Assembly: GCA_900315245.1 (NCBI GenBank)
Contig: OMYJ01000007.1
Coordinates: forward strand, 1 to 64,000
DNA: 64,000 bases
Direction of reading: 5' to 3'
Source of the DNA: an uncultured Bacteroidales bacterium
GTDB taxonomy: Bacteria > Bacteroidota > Bacteroidia > Bacteroidales > WCHB1-69
How positions within the stretch are numbered: position 1 is the first letter of the stretch; each line of letters begins with the position of its first letter. This document shows positions 9,478 to 18,066 of the stretch, piece by piece. The translations under genes were made by a program, and so were the position numbers. The notes under the pieces were generated by a model. The model had not been told where the DNA came from. It did not search any database and worked only from the letters and a program-made list of their open reading frames with translations.

Positions 9478-11025
9478 TTCTCTTTTTTTCCAATATTTCT
9501 CCATCTCTTCCAATGATTTTCCGGTGGTTTCCGGCACCATCTTCCATATGAAGATGGCCGCGAGAACACCCATCAGACCGTAAATCCAATAGGAAAAACC
9601 GTGGTTGAACATCGCGGTAAGGGTCTCATTCTTGTCGAGCATCGGGAACGTCCAAGAAACCAAGAAGTTGGAAATCCATTGCGAGGCCACGGCAACGCTC
9701 ATCACCATGGAGCGGATGGAGTTGGGGAAGATTTCCGACAGCAGCACCCAGCAGACGGGTCCCCACGACATGGCGAAGCCCGCCGTATAGACCAGCATGC
9801 AGACGAGCGAACCCATGCCCACATTATGTGTATAGAAAGTGGTGCCGAGGATGAGCATAGAGAGCGCCATCACGAGCGCACCGATGATCATCAGCGGGCG
9901 GCGGCCGAACTTATCGACGGTCAAGATAGCCAGGATGGTGAAGGAGAGGTTCACCGCGCCCACGATAATCTGCTGAAGCAGAGCGGTGTCGGTGGCCGCA
10001 CCCATCGTCTTGAAGATTTCCGGGGCATAGTAAAGCACCACGTTGATACCGATGAATTGCTGCAGGGAGGCCAGCAGGACACCCACCACGATGATGCCGA
10101 GACCGTAGTTGCGGATCGGAACGATGAGCGAGATGAGGAAGCTGACCAACAGGGCGATTTCCAACGCGCTGTTGACCGAACAGAGTTTCAGAATGAAATA
10201 GCCCGCCACAAACAGGATAAGCCAGTCGAGCATGAAGAGGTAGAACGCCCGCATGGACTGCCCTTTCTCGTTCAGACTCTCGCGGATGGCCGACATCTCT
10301 TTTTCGGCATCGTCACCGGAAATCCTACGCAACACGTTGAGGGCTTTCTCTTCGCGACCGCGCATGACAAGATAGCGTGGGGTCTCGGGCACGAAGAAGA
10401 GGGCGACAAGGAATATACCCGCCGGGATCATCTCGGAGGCGAACATCTGCCGCCAGCCGATGGTGTGCAGCCAGGTGGCGTCACCGCGCCCTGCGATGTT
10501 GTAGTTCACGAAGTAGATGATCAACATGCCGAGGATGATGGCGAATTGGTTGAGGGAGACCAGCGTGCCACGCCGGTTCGAAGGTGAGATTTCAGCAATG
10601 TACATCGGAGAAAGCATGGAGGCAATGCCCACCCCCACACCGCCGCTGATGCGGTAGAAGACAAAGTGGTTGATGAAGGTGTAATCGCCGGAACCGGGAG
10701 GCCCCCAGAAGATTTCCGGCCATGCGGAACGGACTGCGGAGGCCAAAAAGAGTAGGGCGGCTATCATCAACGCCGGTTTGCGGCCGAGTTTCTGCGATAG
10801 CCAACCTGCCAGACAAGCCCCTATAATACAGCCGATTAGCGCGCTGCTCACCACAAATCCCTCCAGCGCGTTGGCCTGCGCTGCCGGAAGATTTTGAGGA
10901 TCAATGAAGAAGACGCGCAACGACTCCACCGTACCGGAAATCACCGCTGTGTCGTAACCGAACAGCAAGCCGCCCATCGTGGCCACGAGCGTCAGCGCAA
11001 GAATGTAAAGTTTGTTACTCTTCAT
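9475..11025 (-). CDS. xylE: D-xylose:H+ symporter, MFS sugar porter
   Basis: 516 residues from ATG 11025 (MKSNKLYILALT); the frame extends to a TTG at 11046 that lies in a repeat. Twelve membrane segments are expected. Sugar-porter signatures are present: GGLLFGYDTAVISG in TM1, GWLSQKLGRKPAL in loop 2-3, PETPRYLVMRGR at the end of the first half, QQFIGINVVLYYAPEIF in TM7, DKFGRRPL in loop 8-9, and PETTGKSLEEME at the C-terminus. It is last in the xylB-xylA-xylE operon and imports the operon's substrate. Confidence 0.93.
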   Translation of the reverse strand: MKSNKLYILALTLVATMGGLLFGYDTAVISGTVESLRVFFIDPQNLPAAQANALEGFVVSSALIGCIIGACLAGWLSQKLGRKPALMIAALLFLASAVRSAWPEIFWGPPGSGDYTFINHFVFYRISGGVGVGIASMLSPMYIAEISPSNRRGTLVSLNQFAIILGMLIIYFVNYNIAGRGDATWLHTIGWRQMFASEMIPAGIFLVALFFVPETPRYLVMRGREEKALNVLRRISGDDAEKEMSAIRESLNEKGQSMRAFYLFMLDWLILFVAGYFILKLCSVNSALEIALLVSFLISLIVPIRNYGLGIIVVGVLLASLQQFIGINVVLYYAPEIFKTMGAATDTALLQQIIVGAVNLSFTILAILTVDKFGRRPLMIIGALVMALSMLILGTTFYTHNVGMGSLVCMLVYTAGFAMSWGPVCWVLLSEIFPNSIRSMVMSVAVASQWISNFLVSWTFPMLDKNETLTAMFNHGFSYWIYGLMGVLAAIFIWKMVPETTGKSLEEMEKYWKKRE

Positions 11026-11039
11026 ATCTTTCTGATTTT

Positions 11040-11084
11040 GGTTCAAGGTTCAAAAACTTGAAACCTGAAACTTGAAACTATTTA
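11040..11084. repeat. Word array, AAACTTGAAACCTG type
   Basis: AAGGTTCAAAAACTTGAAACC and CTGAAACTTGAAACT fill the xylA-xylE gap. On the minus strand the xylA stop TAA opens the array. Confidence 0.65.
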
Positions 11085-12410
11085 CACATACATATTCACT
11101 ATCATCTCATACAATTCCTGCTGGCCGCTAATCTGTTGCGGCTCGGGAAGTTGCAGGGCGATATTGCGCATGTCTTCCAACGTTAGCTTGCCTTCTTCGA
11201 AGGCTTTGCCTTGCCCTTCGTCGAAGGAGGCGTAGCGTTGGGCGCGTATCTTCAAAAGGTCGGAGTTTTCTATGATGGCAGCAGCCGTGAGCAACGCGCG
11301 GGCGAAAGCGTCCATGCCGCTGATGTGCGCATAGAAGAGATCCTCCAAATCGGTGGAGTTGCGACGCGTCTTGGCATCGAAATTGGTGCCGCCGGTGGTA
11401 AAGCCGCCACCCTGCAGAATCACCAACCACGCCATTGTCAGCTCGTAGATGTCGATGGGGAACTGGTCGGTATCCCAGCCGTTCTGGTAATCGCCGCGGT
11501 TGATATCGATGCTGCATAACATGCCCGCGTCGGCGGCGCACTGCAGCTCGTGCTCGAAGGTGTGGCCGGCCAGCGTCGCGTGGTTCACCTCGATGTTCAG
11601 GGCGAAGTCTTTGTCCAAACCATAATGGCGCAGGAACCCGATGACCGTTTCGGCATCCACATCGTACTGGTGCTTCGTGGGTTCCATCGGCTTCGGTTCC
11701 ACGAGGAAGGTGCCCTTGAAGCCGTTCTTGCGGCCATAGTCACGGGCCATCGTCAACATCATGGCGAGGTGCTCCTTCTCGCGTTTCATGTCGGTGTTAA
11801 GCAACGACATGTACCCCTCGCGACCGCCCCAGAAGACGTAGTTCTGACCGCCCAATGCGATGCATGCGTCAATGGCGTTCTTGATCTGCGTGGCGGCGAA
11901 TGTTGTGACATGGAAGTCGGGGTTGGTGGCCGCGCCGTTCATGTAACGTTTATGCCCGAACACGTTGGCCGTGGACCACAGAAGTTTCTGCCCCGTAGTC
12001 TGTTGCAGCCCTTTGGCATGCTCCACCATCGTGGCTAAGCGTTTCTCAAATTCCGCCAGCGTATCGCCGGGCTCCACCACATCCACATCGTGGAAACAGT
12101 AGTACGGGATCGAACACTTGGTCATGAACTCGAACGCGGCGTCCATCTTGTACTTGGCACGCGAAATCGGGTCGGCGGCGTTGTTCCACGGGAACGTTTT
12201 GGTAGGCCCGCCGAACTGATCGACCCCGTCGGCGCAGAGCGTGTGCCAGTAGGCCATCGCGAACTTGAGGTGTTCCTTCATGGTTTTGCCCATGACCACA
12301 CGGCTCTCGTCATAATAGTGGAAAGCTAACGGATTCTTGGAATCCTTGCCTTCGAAATTGATTTTCCCGATATTGGGAAAAAATGCGGTTTGTCCTTGGT
12401 AATATTCCAT
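11082..12410 (-). CDS. xylA: Xylose isomerase
   Basis: 442 residues, class II length. Converts D-xylose to D-xylulose in a TIM barrel with two divalent metal ions. The catalytic His motif [13 protein letters not shown] is near residue 100; the metal-binding [13 protein letters not shown] segment follows near residue 230, then [15 protein letters not shown] and [17 protein letters not shown]. It lies between xylB and xylE, all on the minus strand. Confidence 0.97.
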   Translation of the reverse strand: MEYYQGQTAFFPNIGKINFEGKDSKNPLAFHYYDESRVVMGKTMKEHLKFAMAYWHTLCADGVDQFGGPTKTFPWNNAADPISRAKYKMDAAFEFMTKCSIPYYCFHDVDVVEPGDTLAEFEKRLATMVEHAKGLQQTTGQKLLWSTANVFGHKRYMNGAATNPDFHVTTFAATQIKNAIDACIALGGQNYVFWGGREGYMSLLNTDMKREKEHLAMMLTMARDYGRKNGFKGTFLVEPKPMEPTKHQYDVDAETVIGFLRHYGLDKDFALNIEVNHATLAGHTFEHELQCAADAGMLCSIDINRGDYQNGWDTDQFPIDIYELTMAWLVILQGGGFTTGGTNFDAKTRRNSTDLEDLFYAHISGMDAFARALLTAAAIIENSDLLKIRAQRYASFDEGQGKAFEEGKLTLEDMRNIALQLPEPQQISGQQELYEMIVNMYV

Positions 12411-12486
12411 ATTGTTTATGATTTATTGCTAAGTTTAAGAATCAAATAGTTACGTGATATCCACACTTGTTGTCTTTCATCTTTCT

Positions 12487-12516
12487 TCATCGCCTCATCG
12501 CGTCATCGTCTCATCG
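12487..12516. repeat. Word array, GATGAGACGATGA type, entering xylB
   Basis: On the minus strand GATGAGACGATGACGCGAT then GAGGCGATGAAG. The last seven codons of xylB and its TGA stop lie inside this array. The same word fills 17935-17980 behind ung. Confidence 0.75.
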
Positions 12517-13979
12517 CACATCCGCCAGCGTTCATACGCTTCCAGATAGGCGGACTTGTTTGCCACATCCGGTTCCACGACTGCCAGCTTGCGTAACGTC
12601 CGGAAGGCCTCCTCGGGCGTATCGTAATACCCGCAGCCGAGAGCGGCTCCGATGGCCGCGCCCATGGCTCCGTTGGTGTCGTACAGCTCGATGACGGCAT
12701 TGGCGACCGTGGCCAGTGTGGTCTGGAAAATCGGACTCAAGAACATATTGGCGTGCCCGGCGCGGATGACCTTGCTGTCCATTCCGGTCTGCTGCATGAT
12801 GTCCATGCCGTATTTGAACGAAAAGGCCACACCTTCCTGTGCGGCTCGTGCCAACGTATTGGCATTGTGGTTGTTAAAGTTCAAGCCATGGATAGAAGCC
12901 CCGATTTGTCGGTTCTCCAAAATACGCTCGGCACCGTTTCCGAAAGGCAAGACGGAAACGCCGTCGCAGCCGACAGGGGCCTGGGCGGCCATTTCGTTGA
13001 ATTGTTCGTAACTCTTTTCAGGGGCCACCATCCGTTTCATCCAGGCATTCTGGATGCCCACTCCGTTGGTGCAGTGCATCACACCCAAGCGGGGAGCATT
13101 TGTGCTGTGGTTGACATGCGCGAAGATATTGATACGGGATTTTGGGTCGGTGTAGATTTGGTCGCTGATGCCATAGACCACGCCGGAAGTGCCGGCGGTT
13201 GCCGCCACCTCTCCCGGATTCAACACGTTGAGGGAAAGGGCGTTGTTGGGTTGGTCACCCGCCCGGTAACAGATGGGGATACCTGGGGCAAGACCCAATT
13301 CCGCCGCGGCTTCCGCAGTTAACCGTCCTTGTTCCCCGAAAGTCGGTGCCAAATCGGCAATCAGATTGGCAGGGATTCCGAGCTGCGACAGCAGAGGCTC
13401 TGACACACGATTCTCCTGAAAATCCCAGAAGATGCCCTCCGAAAGTCCTGGCACCGTGGTGCGTACCTCGCCGGTCATCCGCATGGCAATGTAGTCGCCC
13501 GGCAGCATGAATTTGTAGATTCGCTCGAAAAGTTCCGGCTCGTTCTCCCGCACCCATGCCAGTTTGGCGGCCGTGAAGTTGCCAGGATTGTTGAGCAAAT
13601 GCTGCAGACAAAAGTCCTCCCCCAATGCCTCGAAAGCCCGGTTTCCGTATGGCACCGCCCGACTGTCACACCAAATGATGCTAGGACGGAGCACTTGTAA
13701 CTTCTTGTCAACCAATACCAAACCATGCATCTGATAGGTGATGCCGATGGCTTGGATGTTGCGTGCGGCCTGGTGGGATTCACGCAAAGCGTTCCGTAAC
13801 GCGGTTTTGAGATATGCCCACCAGTCGGACGGATTTTGTTCCGCCCAGCCGTTCTGAGGGGCCGAAATGGGGGCTTCGGATTGCGGAGCGAAAGCGGAGG
13901 CCACAGGTTGTCCCGAGGCGCCGTCCATGAGAACTACTTTCACAGAGGAACTGCCGATATCAATGCCTAAAAAACACAT
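12495..13979 (-). CDS. xylB: Xylulokinase
   Basis: 494 residues from ATG 13979 (MCFLGIDIGSSSVKVVLMDG); the frame extends upstream to 14036 but runs through the promoter. FGGY-family kinase that phosphorylates D-xylulose to xylulose 5-phosphate. Visible motifs: phosphate-1 DIGSSSVK, GITYQMHGLVLVD with the catalytic region, MLPGDYIAMRMTGE, and the adenosine segment GGHAN-like RAGHANMFLS. First gene of the xylose operon. The C-terminal residues CDETMTR are encoded by a GATGA repeat word, so the natural C-terminus may have been altered. Confidence 0.95.
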   Translation of the reverse strand: MCFLGIDIGSSSVKVVLMDGASGQPVASAFAPQSEAPISAPQNGWAEQNPSDWWAYLKTALRNALRESHQAARNIQAIGITYQMHGLVLVDKKLQVLRPSIIWCDSRAVPYGNRAFEALGEDFCLQHLLNNPGNFTAAKLAWVRENEPELFERIYKFMLPGDYIAMRMTGEVRTTVPGLSEGIFWDFQENRVSEPLLSQLGIPANLIADLAPTFGEQGRLTAEAAAELGLAPGIPICYRAGDQPNNALSLNVLNPGEVAATAGTSGVVYGISDQIYTDPKSRINIFAHVNHSTNAPRLGVMHCTNGVGIQNAWMKRMVAPEKSYEQFNEMAAQAPVGCDGVSVLPFGNGAERILENRQIGASIHGLNFNNHNANTLARAAQEGVAFSFKYGMDIMQQTGMDSKVIRAGHANMFLSPIFQTTLATVANAVIELYDTNGAMGAAIGAALGCGYYDTPEEAFRTLRKLAVVEPDVANKSAYLEAYERWRMCDETMTR

Positions 13980-14012
13980 GTCCTTGTTATTTCGCCATAT
14001 AGAAACATGCTG

Positions 14013-14029
14013 CAAAAATAGCAAAAATA
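14013..14029 (-). promoter_or_regulatory. Two tandem -7 boxes of xylB
   Basis: TATTTTTG occurs twice on the minus strand (14029-14022 and 14020-14013), about 35-45 bases upstream of ATG 13979. It is divergent from queE. No xylose regulator gene is in the window. Confidence 0.6.
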
Positions 14030-14056
14030 TGCTCATCTGCTGTCCGAGAAAAAATG

Positions 14057-14064
14057 TATTTTTG
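14057..14064 (+). promoter_or_regulatory. -7 box of queE
   Basis: TATTTTTG followed by C, 24 bases before ATG 14088. Confidence 0.65.
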
Positions 14065-14087
14065 CACTCTTGTTATTGAAATAGAAT

Positions 14088-14699
14088 ATGGATAAAAAAG
14101 GTTTATATTTACCTGTAGTTGAAGAATTTTACTCGCTTCAGGGTGAAGGATACCATACGGGGAAGGCCGCATGGTTCATTCGTGTGGGCGGCTGCGAGGT
14201 GGGTTGCTCCTTCTGCGATGAGATGCGCACTTGGGACGCCACCAAATACCCGTTGGTTGACGTGGATGAGATCGTGGAACGGGCGGCGCAGAAACCTGCC
14301 AGAGCCGTGGTGGTCACCGGCGGCGAGCCCCTGCTCTACAACATGGGGCCTCTCTGCGCCAAGATGCACGAGCACGGAATCCACTGTTTCCTCGAAACCT
14401 CCGGTTCCCAACCCCTGTCCGGCGACTGGGACTGGATCTGTCTGTCGCCGAAATACGGCGCGGCACCGAAACCCGAAATCCTCGCCAAAGCCAACGAGCT
14501 GAAAGTCATCATCGGCAGTGAGGAGGATTTCATTTGGGCCGAAGAGAATGCCCGGAAGGTCAGCAAAAACTGTCTCCTCTTCCTCCAGCCCGACTGGAAC
14601 CGCTGCAACGCCATCATCGGCCGCCTCGTGAACTACATCCTCGAACACCCCCAATGGCGCGTCTCCCTGCAAACCCATAAGTACATGCAAATACTTTAA
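14088..14699 (+). CDS. queE: 7-carboxy-7-deazaguanine synthase (radical SAM)
   Basis: 203 residues. Converts 6-carboxytetrahydropterin to 7-carboxy-7-deazaguanine in queuosine and deazaguanine synthesis. The radical SAM cluster motif C-x3-C-x2-C is at Cys36, Cys40 and Cys43 (GGCEVGCSFCDE). The N-terminal FYSLQGEGYHTGKAAWFIR substrate segment and the VVVTGGEPLLY SAM-binding motif are typical. The stop TAA opens the word array that follows. Confidence 0.93.
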   Translation: MDKKGLYLPVVEEFYSLQGEGYHTGKAAWFIRVGGCEVGCSFCDEMRTWDATKYPLVDVDEIVERAAQKPARAVVVTGGEPLLYNMGPLCAKMHEHGIHCFLETSGSQPLSGDWDWICLSPKYGAAPKPEILAKANELKVIIGSEEDFIWAEENARKVSKNCLLFLQPDWNRCNAIIGRLVNYILEHPQWRVSLQTHKYMQIL

Positions 14700-14801
14700 C
14701 CTCCTAACCCATAACCCCATAACCCCAAAACCCCATAAACTATAAACTATAAACCTATAACCCGGCTTCAATAACCAATAACCTATAACCAATAACCATT
14801 A
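14697..14801. repeat. Word array, TAACCTATAACC type
   Basis: TAACCTCCTAACCCATAACC and further ATAACCCC, ATAAACT and ATAACCAAT words run from the queE stop to the DUF721 start. Bases 14765-14801 are identical to 32727-32763 over 37 bases. Confidence 0.8.
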
Positions 14802-14805
14802 CCAA

Positions 14806-15096
14806 ATGCGTGACGAACACGAAATGAACTTGAAAGAGCTGATTGGCCGTTTTGTGAGCCAGTCGGGGAAACAGCACCTGATGGACAAGCAGCTGCTGTT
14901 TGACCGTTGGCCGGAATATGTGGGGGATATCTGCGCCCAACTCTCGAAGTGCGAGGATCTCCGCAACGGCATCCTCTATGTTCGGGTGCAGAACGCTGCC
15001 CTCCGCTTCGAACTTTTTGGTCATAAATCACAGATATTGAAGAAGATGGAAAAAGACTTTGGCCCCCTGGTCCGCGATATTATGTTCCGCCAGTGA
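14806..15096 (+). CDS. DUF721 (DciA-like) protein
   Basis: 96 residues. The DUF721/DciA fold is recognisable from RWPEYVGDICAQLSKCEDLRNGILYVRVQNAALRFEL, read in pieces, with the W-x-x-x-V-G motif and the basic ILKKMEKDFG near the end. DciA-type proteins help load the replicative helicase in many bacteria; short Bacteroidota members are less studied. ATG 14806 lies directly after a word array, so no ordinary 5' leader is visible. It probably reads through from queE. Confidence 0.8.
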   Translation: MRDEHEMNLKELIGRFVSQSGKQHLMDKQLLFDRWPEYVGDICAQLSKCEDLRNGILYVRVQNAALRFELFGHKSQILKKMEKDFGPLVRDIMFRQ

Positions 15097-15136
15097 CATC
15101 CCGTGGCAGCGCCGAAAGCCAAGGTCCATTTTTTTG

Positions 15137-15144
15137 TATTTTTG
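15137..15144 (+). promoter_or_regulatory. -7 box of purH
   Basis: TATTTTTG followed by C, 25 bases before ATG 15169. Confidence 0.65.
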
Positions 15145-15168
15145 CATTTCAAATTATTCTAAATAAAT

Positions 15169-16704
15169 ATGAAAAGAGCGATTATCAGTGTGAGCAACAA
15201 GGAAGGCGTAGTGCCTTTCGCACAAGAACTTATAAAATTGGGTTATGAAATCATTTCCACGGGTGGCACGCGTAAGGCCTTGGAGGCTGCGGGCGTGAAA
15301 ACCATTGGCATCAGTGATGTGACGGGCTTCCCCGAAATCATGGACGGGCGTGTGAAGACGTTGCATCCCAAAGTCCATGGCGGTCTCCTCTCCGTGCGCA
15401 CCAACCCCGAGCATGTCAAGGAGATGGAAACCAACGGCATCGCCCCTATCGACATGGTGGTGGTGAACCTTTATCCGTTTAAGCAAACCATTGAGAAAGA
15501 GGGAACTACGTTTGAGGATGCCATCGAGAATATCGACATCGGAGGCCCTTCCATGTTGCGCAGCGCGGCCAAGAACCACGCTTTCGTGACGGTGGTGGTC
15601 GATAATGCCGACTACGCCACCGTGCTGGACGAACTCAAAGCGCACGGCGACACCACTTTGGAGACCCGTCGTCGTCTGGCCGCCAAAGTTTTCCGCCACA
15701 CCGCCGCCTACGATACCTATATCTCCACATACCTGACGGAAAAGACAGGTGAGGAATATCCTGAGAATCTGACACTTACCTTTACCAAAAAGCAGTCGTT
15801 GCGTTATGGGGAGAACCCGCATCAGGATGCTGCGTTCTATGCCGGCAAGAAACAGGGATTCTCCATGGCTTGGGCAGAGCAACTACATGGTAAAGAGTTG
15901 TCGTACAACAATATACAAGACGCAGATGCCGCCTTGCAGATTCTGCGCGAATTCGACGGCCCGACAATGGTGGCCGTGAAACACAAGAACCCGTGCGGCG
16001 TGGGACTCGGTGCAACCGCTTTGGAGGCCTGGACCCGCGCTTACGAGGCTGACAGCGTCTCCATCTTCGGTGGCATCGTGGCCTCCAACCGCGAAATCGA
16101 CCTGCCAACCGCAGAGGCGATGAAACCCGTCTTCCTCGAAATCATCCTTGCGCCTTCGTTCACGAAAGAGGCCTTTGACCATCTTTCCACCAAGAAAAAC
16201 ATCCGGCTGATGACTTTCAGCACCGACAAGGCTAATGCCGACGAGCGGATGTACGTCAGTGTGGCGGGTGGTCTGCTATGCCAGTCGCTCGACCGCAAAC
16301 GTTTTGAGGATTACGAACTTAACGTGGTGACAGAGAAAGCTCCCACGGCAGCAGAGATGGAGAATCTGAAGCTCGCGATGACGATTTGCAAGCATGTGCG
16401 TTCCAACGCCATCACGGTGGCCTGCAACGGTTGCATCGCCGGTGTCGGAGCAGGACAGATGAACCGTGTGGGTGCCGCCCATATCGCCTTGGAAGAGGCT
16501 AAAGCAAAGGGACTTACTGCCAATCTTTGTCTCGCAAGTGATGCCTTCTTCCCCTTTGATGATGTGGTGAAGATGGCCAAGGAGTATGGTGTCACCGCCA
16601 TCATCCAACCCGGCGGCAGCGTCCGCGACGAAGACTCGATCCGCGCCTGCAACGAGTTCGGGATCGCGATGGTGTTCACGGGGGTGAGGCACTTCAAACA
16701 CTAG
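15169..16704 (+). CDS. purH: Bifunctional AICAR formyltransferase/IMP cyclohydrolase
   Basis: 511 residues, full length. Catalyses the last two steps of IMP synthesis. The N-terminal cyclohydrolase (MGS-like) domain contains [14 protein letters not shown] and [15 protein letters not shown]. The transformylase domain follows from about residue 200 ([12 protein letters not shown]), with the catalytic Lys271-His272 pair in AVKHKNPCG and the later SDAFFPFDD and [10 protein letters not shown] segments. Its stop TAG is the first word of the TTAGC-type array between purH and the next gene. Confidence 0.98.
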   Translation: MKRAIISVSNKEGVVPFAQELIKLGYEIISTGGTRKALEAAGVKTIGISDVTGFPEIMDGRVKTLHPKVHGGLLSVRTNPEHVKEMETNGIAPIDMVVVNLYPFKQTIEKEGTTFEDAIENIDIGGPSMLRSAAKNHAFVTVVVDNADYATVLDELKAHGDTTLETRRRLAAKVFRHTAAYDTYISTYLTEKTGEEYPENLTLTFTKKQSLRYGENPHQDAAFYAGKKQGFSMAWAEQLHGKELSYNNIQDADAALQILREFDGPTMVAVKHKNPCGVGLGATALEAWTRAYEADSVSIFGGIVASNREIDLPTAEAMKPVFLEIILAPSFTKEAFDHLSTKKNIRLMTFSTDKANADERMYVSVAGGLLCQSLDRKRFEDYELNVVTEKAPTAAEMENLKLAMTICKHVRSNAITVACNGCIAGVGAGQMNRVGAAHIALEEAKAKGLTANLCLASDAFFPFDDVVKMAKEYGVTAIIQPGGSVRDEDSIRACNEFGIAMVFTGVRHFKH

Positions 16705-16752
16705 CCTTTTCAGCTATTAGCTTTTGGCTATTAGCTTTTAGCGATTGGCAGT
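16702..16752. repeat. Word array, TATTAGCTTTTGGC type (left arm of the first four-helix unit)
   Basis: TAGCCTTTTCAGCTATTAGC then TTTTGGCTATTAGCTTTTAGC. It runs from the purH stop into the last codons of the convergent gene 16731-17105. Confidence 0.8.
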
Positions 16753-17105
16753 TGCCGTCTGATGACATTTATCAGTTCGTTGATTTGTTTCTCAATGAGT
16801 TGTACTTTTTCTAATAACGACTCTAAAGTTTGATAATTGATGTACTCTAAATTATAAGCTATTTGTAATTGAGTTTCAACTTCAAATGCAGAACCAAGAC
16901 TGATACTTAAAAAATGAATGAACTCTCTTTCAGATTCTCTTGCTGATCCTTCTGCAATATTTGATGAAATGGATACAGATGCTCTTCTTAACTGATCCCC
17001 CAAGCCATATCGCTCGTATGAAGGAAAATCTCGTACTATTTTGTAGATTTCTGTAGTAAATGAAACAGAATCTTTCCAAATGTTGTAATTTCTAAAGTTT
17101 CTCAT
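16731..17105 (-). CDS. Four-helix-bundle protein (23S rRNA IVP/Avd-like family)
   Basis: 124 residues. The family pattern is clear: W-K-D-S then EIYKIVRDFPSYERYGLGDQLRRA in pieces, VSISSNIAEGSAR, and FLSISLGSAFEVETQLQIA, with four amphipathic helices. Relatives are encoded in 23S rRNA intervening sequences, stand free in many Bacteroidota, or act as the pentameric accessory protein Avd of diversity-generating retroelements. No reverse transcriptase or template repeat is here, so it is not an Avd locus. The C-terminus PIAKS plus stop is encoded by the AAAAGCTAA word. Inverted word arrays lie on both sides. A paralogue is at 53936-54307. Confidence 0.9.
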   Translation of the reverse strand: MRNFRNYNIWKDSVSFTTEIYKIVRDFPSYERYGLGDQLRRASVSISSNIAEGSARESEREFIHFLSISLGSAFEVETQLQIAYNLEYINYQTLESLLEKVQLIEKQINELINVIRRQLPIAKS

Positions 17106-17157
17106 CTCATTATGTTTTTATTAGTTAAAATTATAAAAGCTATAAAATAATATTTTG

Positions 17158-17165
17158 CAAATATA
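17158..17165 (-). promoter_or_regulatory. -7 box of the first four-helix-bundle gene
   Basis: TATATTTG on the minus strand, 53 bases upstream of ATG 17105. It is inside the unit, between gene and right array. Confidence 0.5.
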
Positions 17166-17185
17166 CAAAATTTCACGAATAACAA

Positions 17186-17243
17186 AGCCAACAGCCAATA
17201 GCCAATAGCTAACAGCCAACAGCCAACAGCCAATAGCCATTAA
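17186..17243. repeat. Word array, AGCCAACAGCCAATAGCC type (right arm of the first four-helix unit)
   Basis: AAGCCAACAGCCAATAGCC, AATAGCTAACAGCC, AACAGCCAACAGCC and AATAGCC. It is inverted relative to the array at 16702-16752 and ends a few bases before the ung start. Confidence 0.8.
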
Positions 17244-17255
17244 CAACCAACAATC

Positions 17256-17936
17256 ATGCAAGTCTCAATCAACCCCAACATCGACGAATCCTGGAAAAAA
17301 GTCCTCTGGGACCAATTCCAGGCTCCGTATTTTGCGGAACTCAAGGCCTTTTTGGTGGAGGAGAAGAAGCACTATCTCGTATTTCCGCCGGGACCGAAAA
17401 TTTTCAACGCGTTCAATTCCACACCGTTTGACAAGGTGAAGGTCGTGATTATCGGCCAGGACCCGTATCATGGGGAAGGGCAGGCGCACGGATTGTGTTT
17501 CTCGGTGCAGGACGGCGTGCCGATTCCGAAGTCGCTGCAGAACATTTTCAAGGAGCTGAGTACGGATGTTGGGTTCGTTCCACCGAGAAGCGGTAACCTG
17601 CAGTCGTGGGCGAACCAGGGTGTGTTGTTGCTCAACGCCACGCTCACTGTGCGCGCCCATCAAGCGGGATCGCACCAGCGTCATGGCTGGGAAACCTTCA
17701 CAGACTGCGCCATTCAACGCCTCTCGGAGCAACGCGAAGGCTTGGTCTTCCTGCTTTGGGGAAACTATGCGATTGAGAAACAGCGTCTTATCGATACCTC
17801 CAAACATTATGTGCTCACGGCTCCGCACCCGTCACCGCTTTCCGCTTCAAGGGGCTTTTTTGGCTGCCGCCACTTCTCCCGCACCAACGAGATCCTGATG
17901 TCGATGGGGAAGGCACCGATTAATTGGCAACTGTAA
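17256..17936 (+). CDS. ung: Uracil-DNA glycosylase
   Basis: 226 residues, family 1. Removes uracil from DNA for base-excision repair. The water-activating loop GQDPYHG is at 67-73 with catalytic Asp69. The [10 protein letters not shown] segment is in place, and the leucine-loop motif [14 protein letters not shown] near the C-terminus supplies the catalytic His. The stop TAA begins the CGATGAAACGATGA array. Confidence 0.97.
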   Translation: MQVSINPNIDESWKKVLWDQFQAPYFAELKAFLVEEKKHYLVFPPGPKIFNAFNSTPFDKVKVVIIGQDPYHGEGQAHGLCFSVQDGVPIPKSLQNIFKELSTDVGFVPPRSGNLQSWANQGVLLLNATLTVRAHQAGSHQRHGWETFTDCAIQRLSEQREGLVFLLWGNYAIEKQRLIDTSKHYVLTAPHPSPLSASRGFFGCRHFSRTNEILMSMGKAPINWQL

Positions 17937-18066
17937 CGATGAAACGATGAAACGATGAGACGATGATGCGATGAGACGATGATGTTTAAAAGCCACAGTT
18001 AAGTTTAAAGTCATAGTTATTGTTAAAGTTAATAGCCAAAAGCCAACAGCCAATAGCCAACAGCCA
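17935..18066. repeat. Composite word array between ung and the AddB-like gene
   Basis: CGATGAAACGATGA words (17936-17980), then AAAGTTAATAGCC and AGCCAACAGCCAATAGCC words (18030-18066) that end at the start codon of the next gene (CAGCCAATG). Two word families are joined in one gap. Confidence 0.8.

Noticed and set aside
9601..10587. 328-residue plus-strand frame opposite xylE
   Set aside because: Antisense shadow; no domain, promoter or start context.
16731..17105. Diversity-generating retroelement accessory gene (Avd)
   Set aside because: The family is related to Avd, but there is no reverse transcriptase, template repeat or variable repeat in the window.
16731..17105. rRNA intervening sequence
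   Set aside because: Family members occur in 23S rRNA, but no rRNA gene is in the window.
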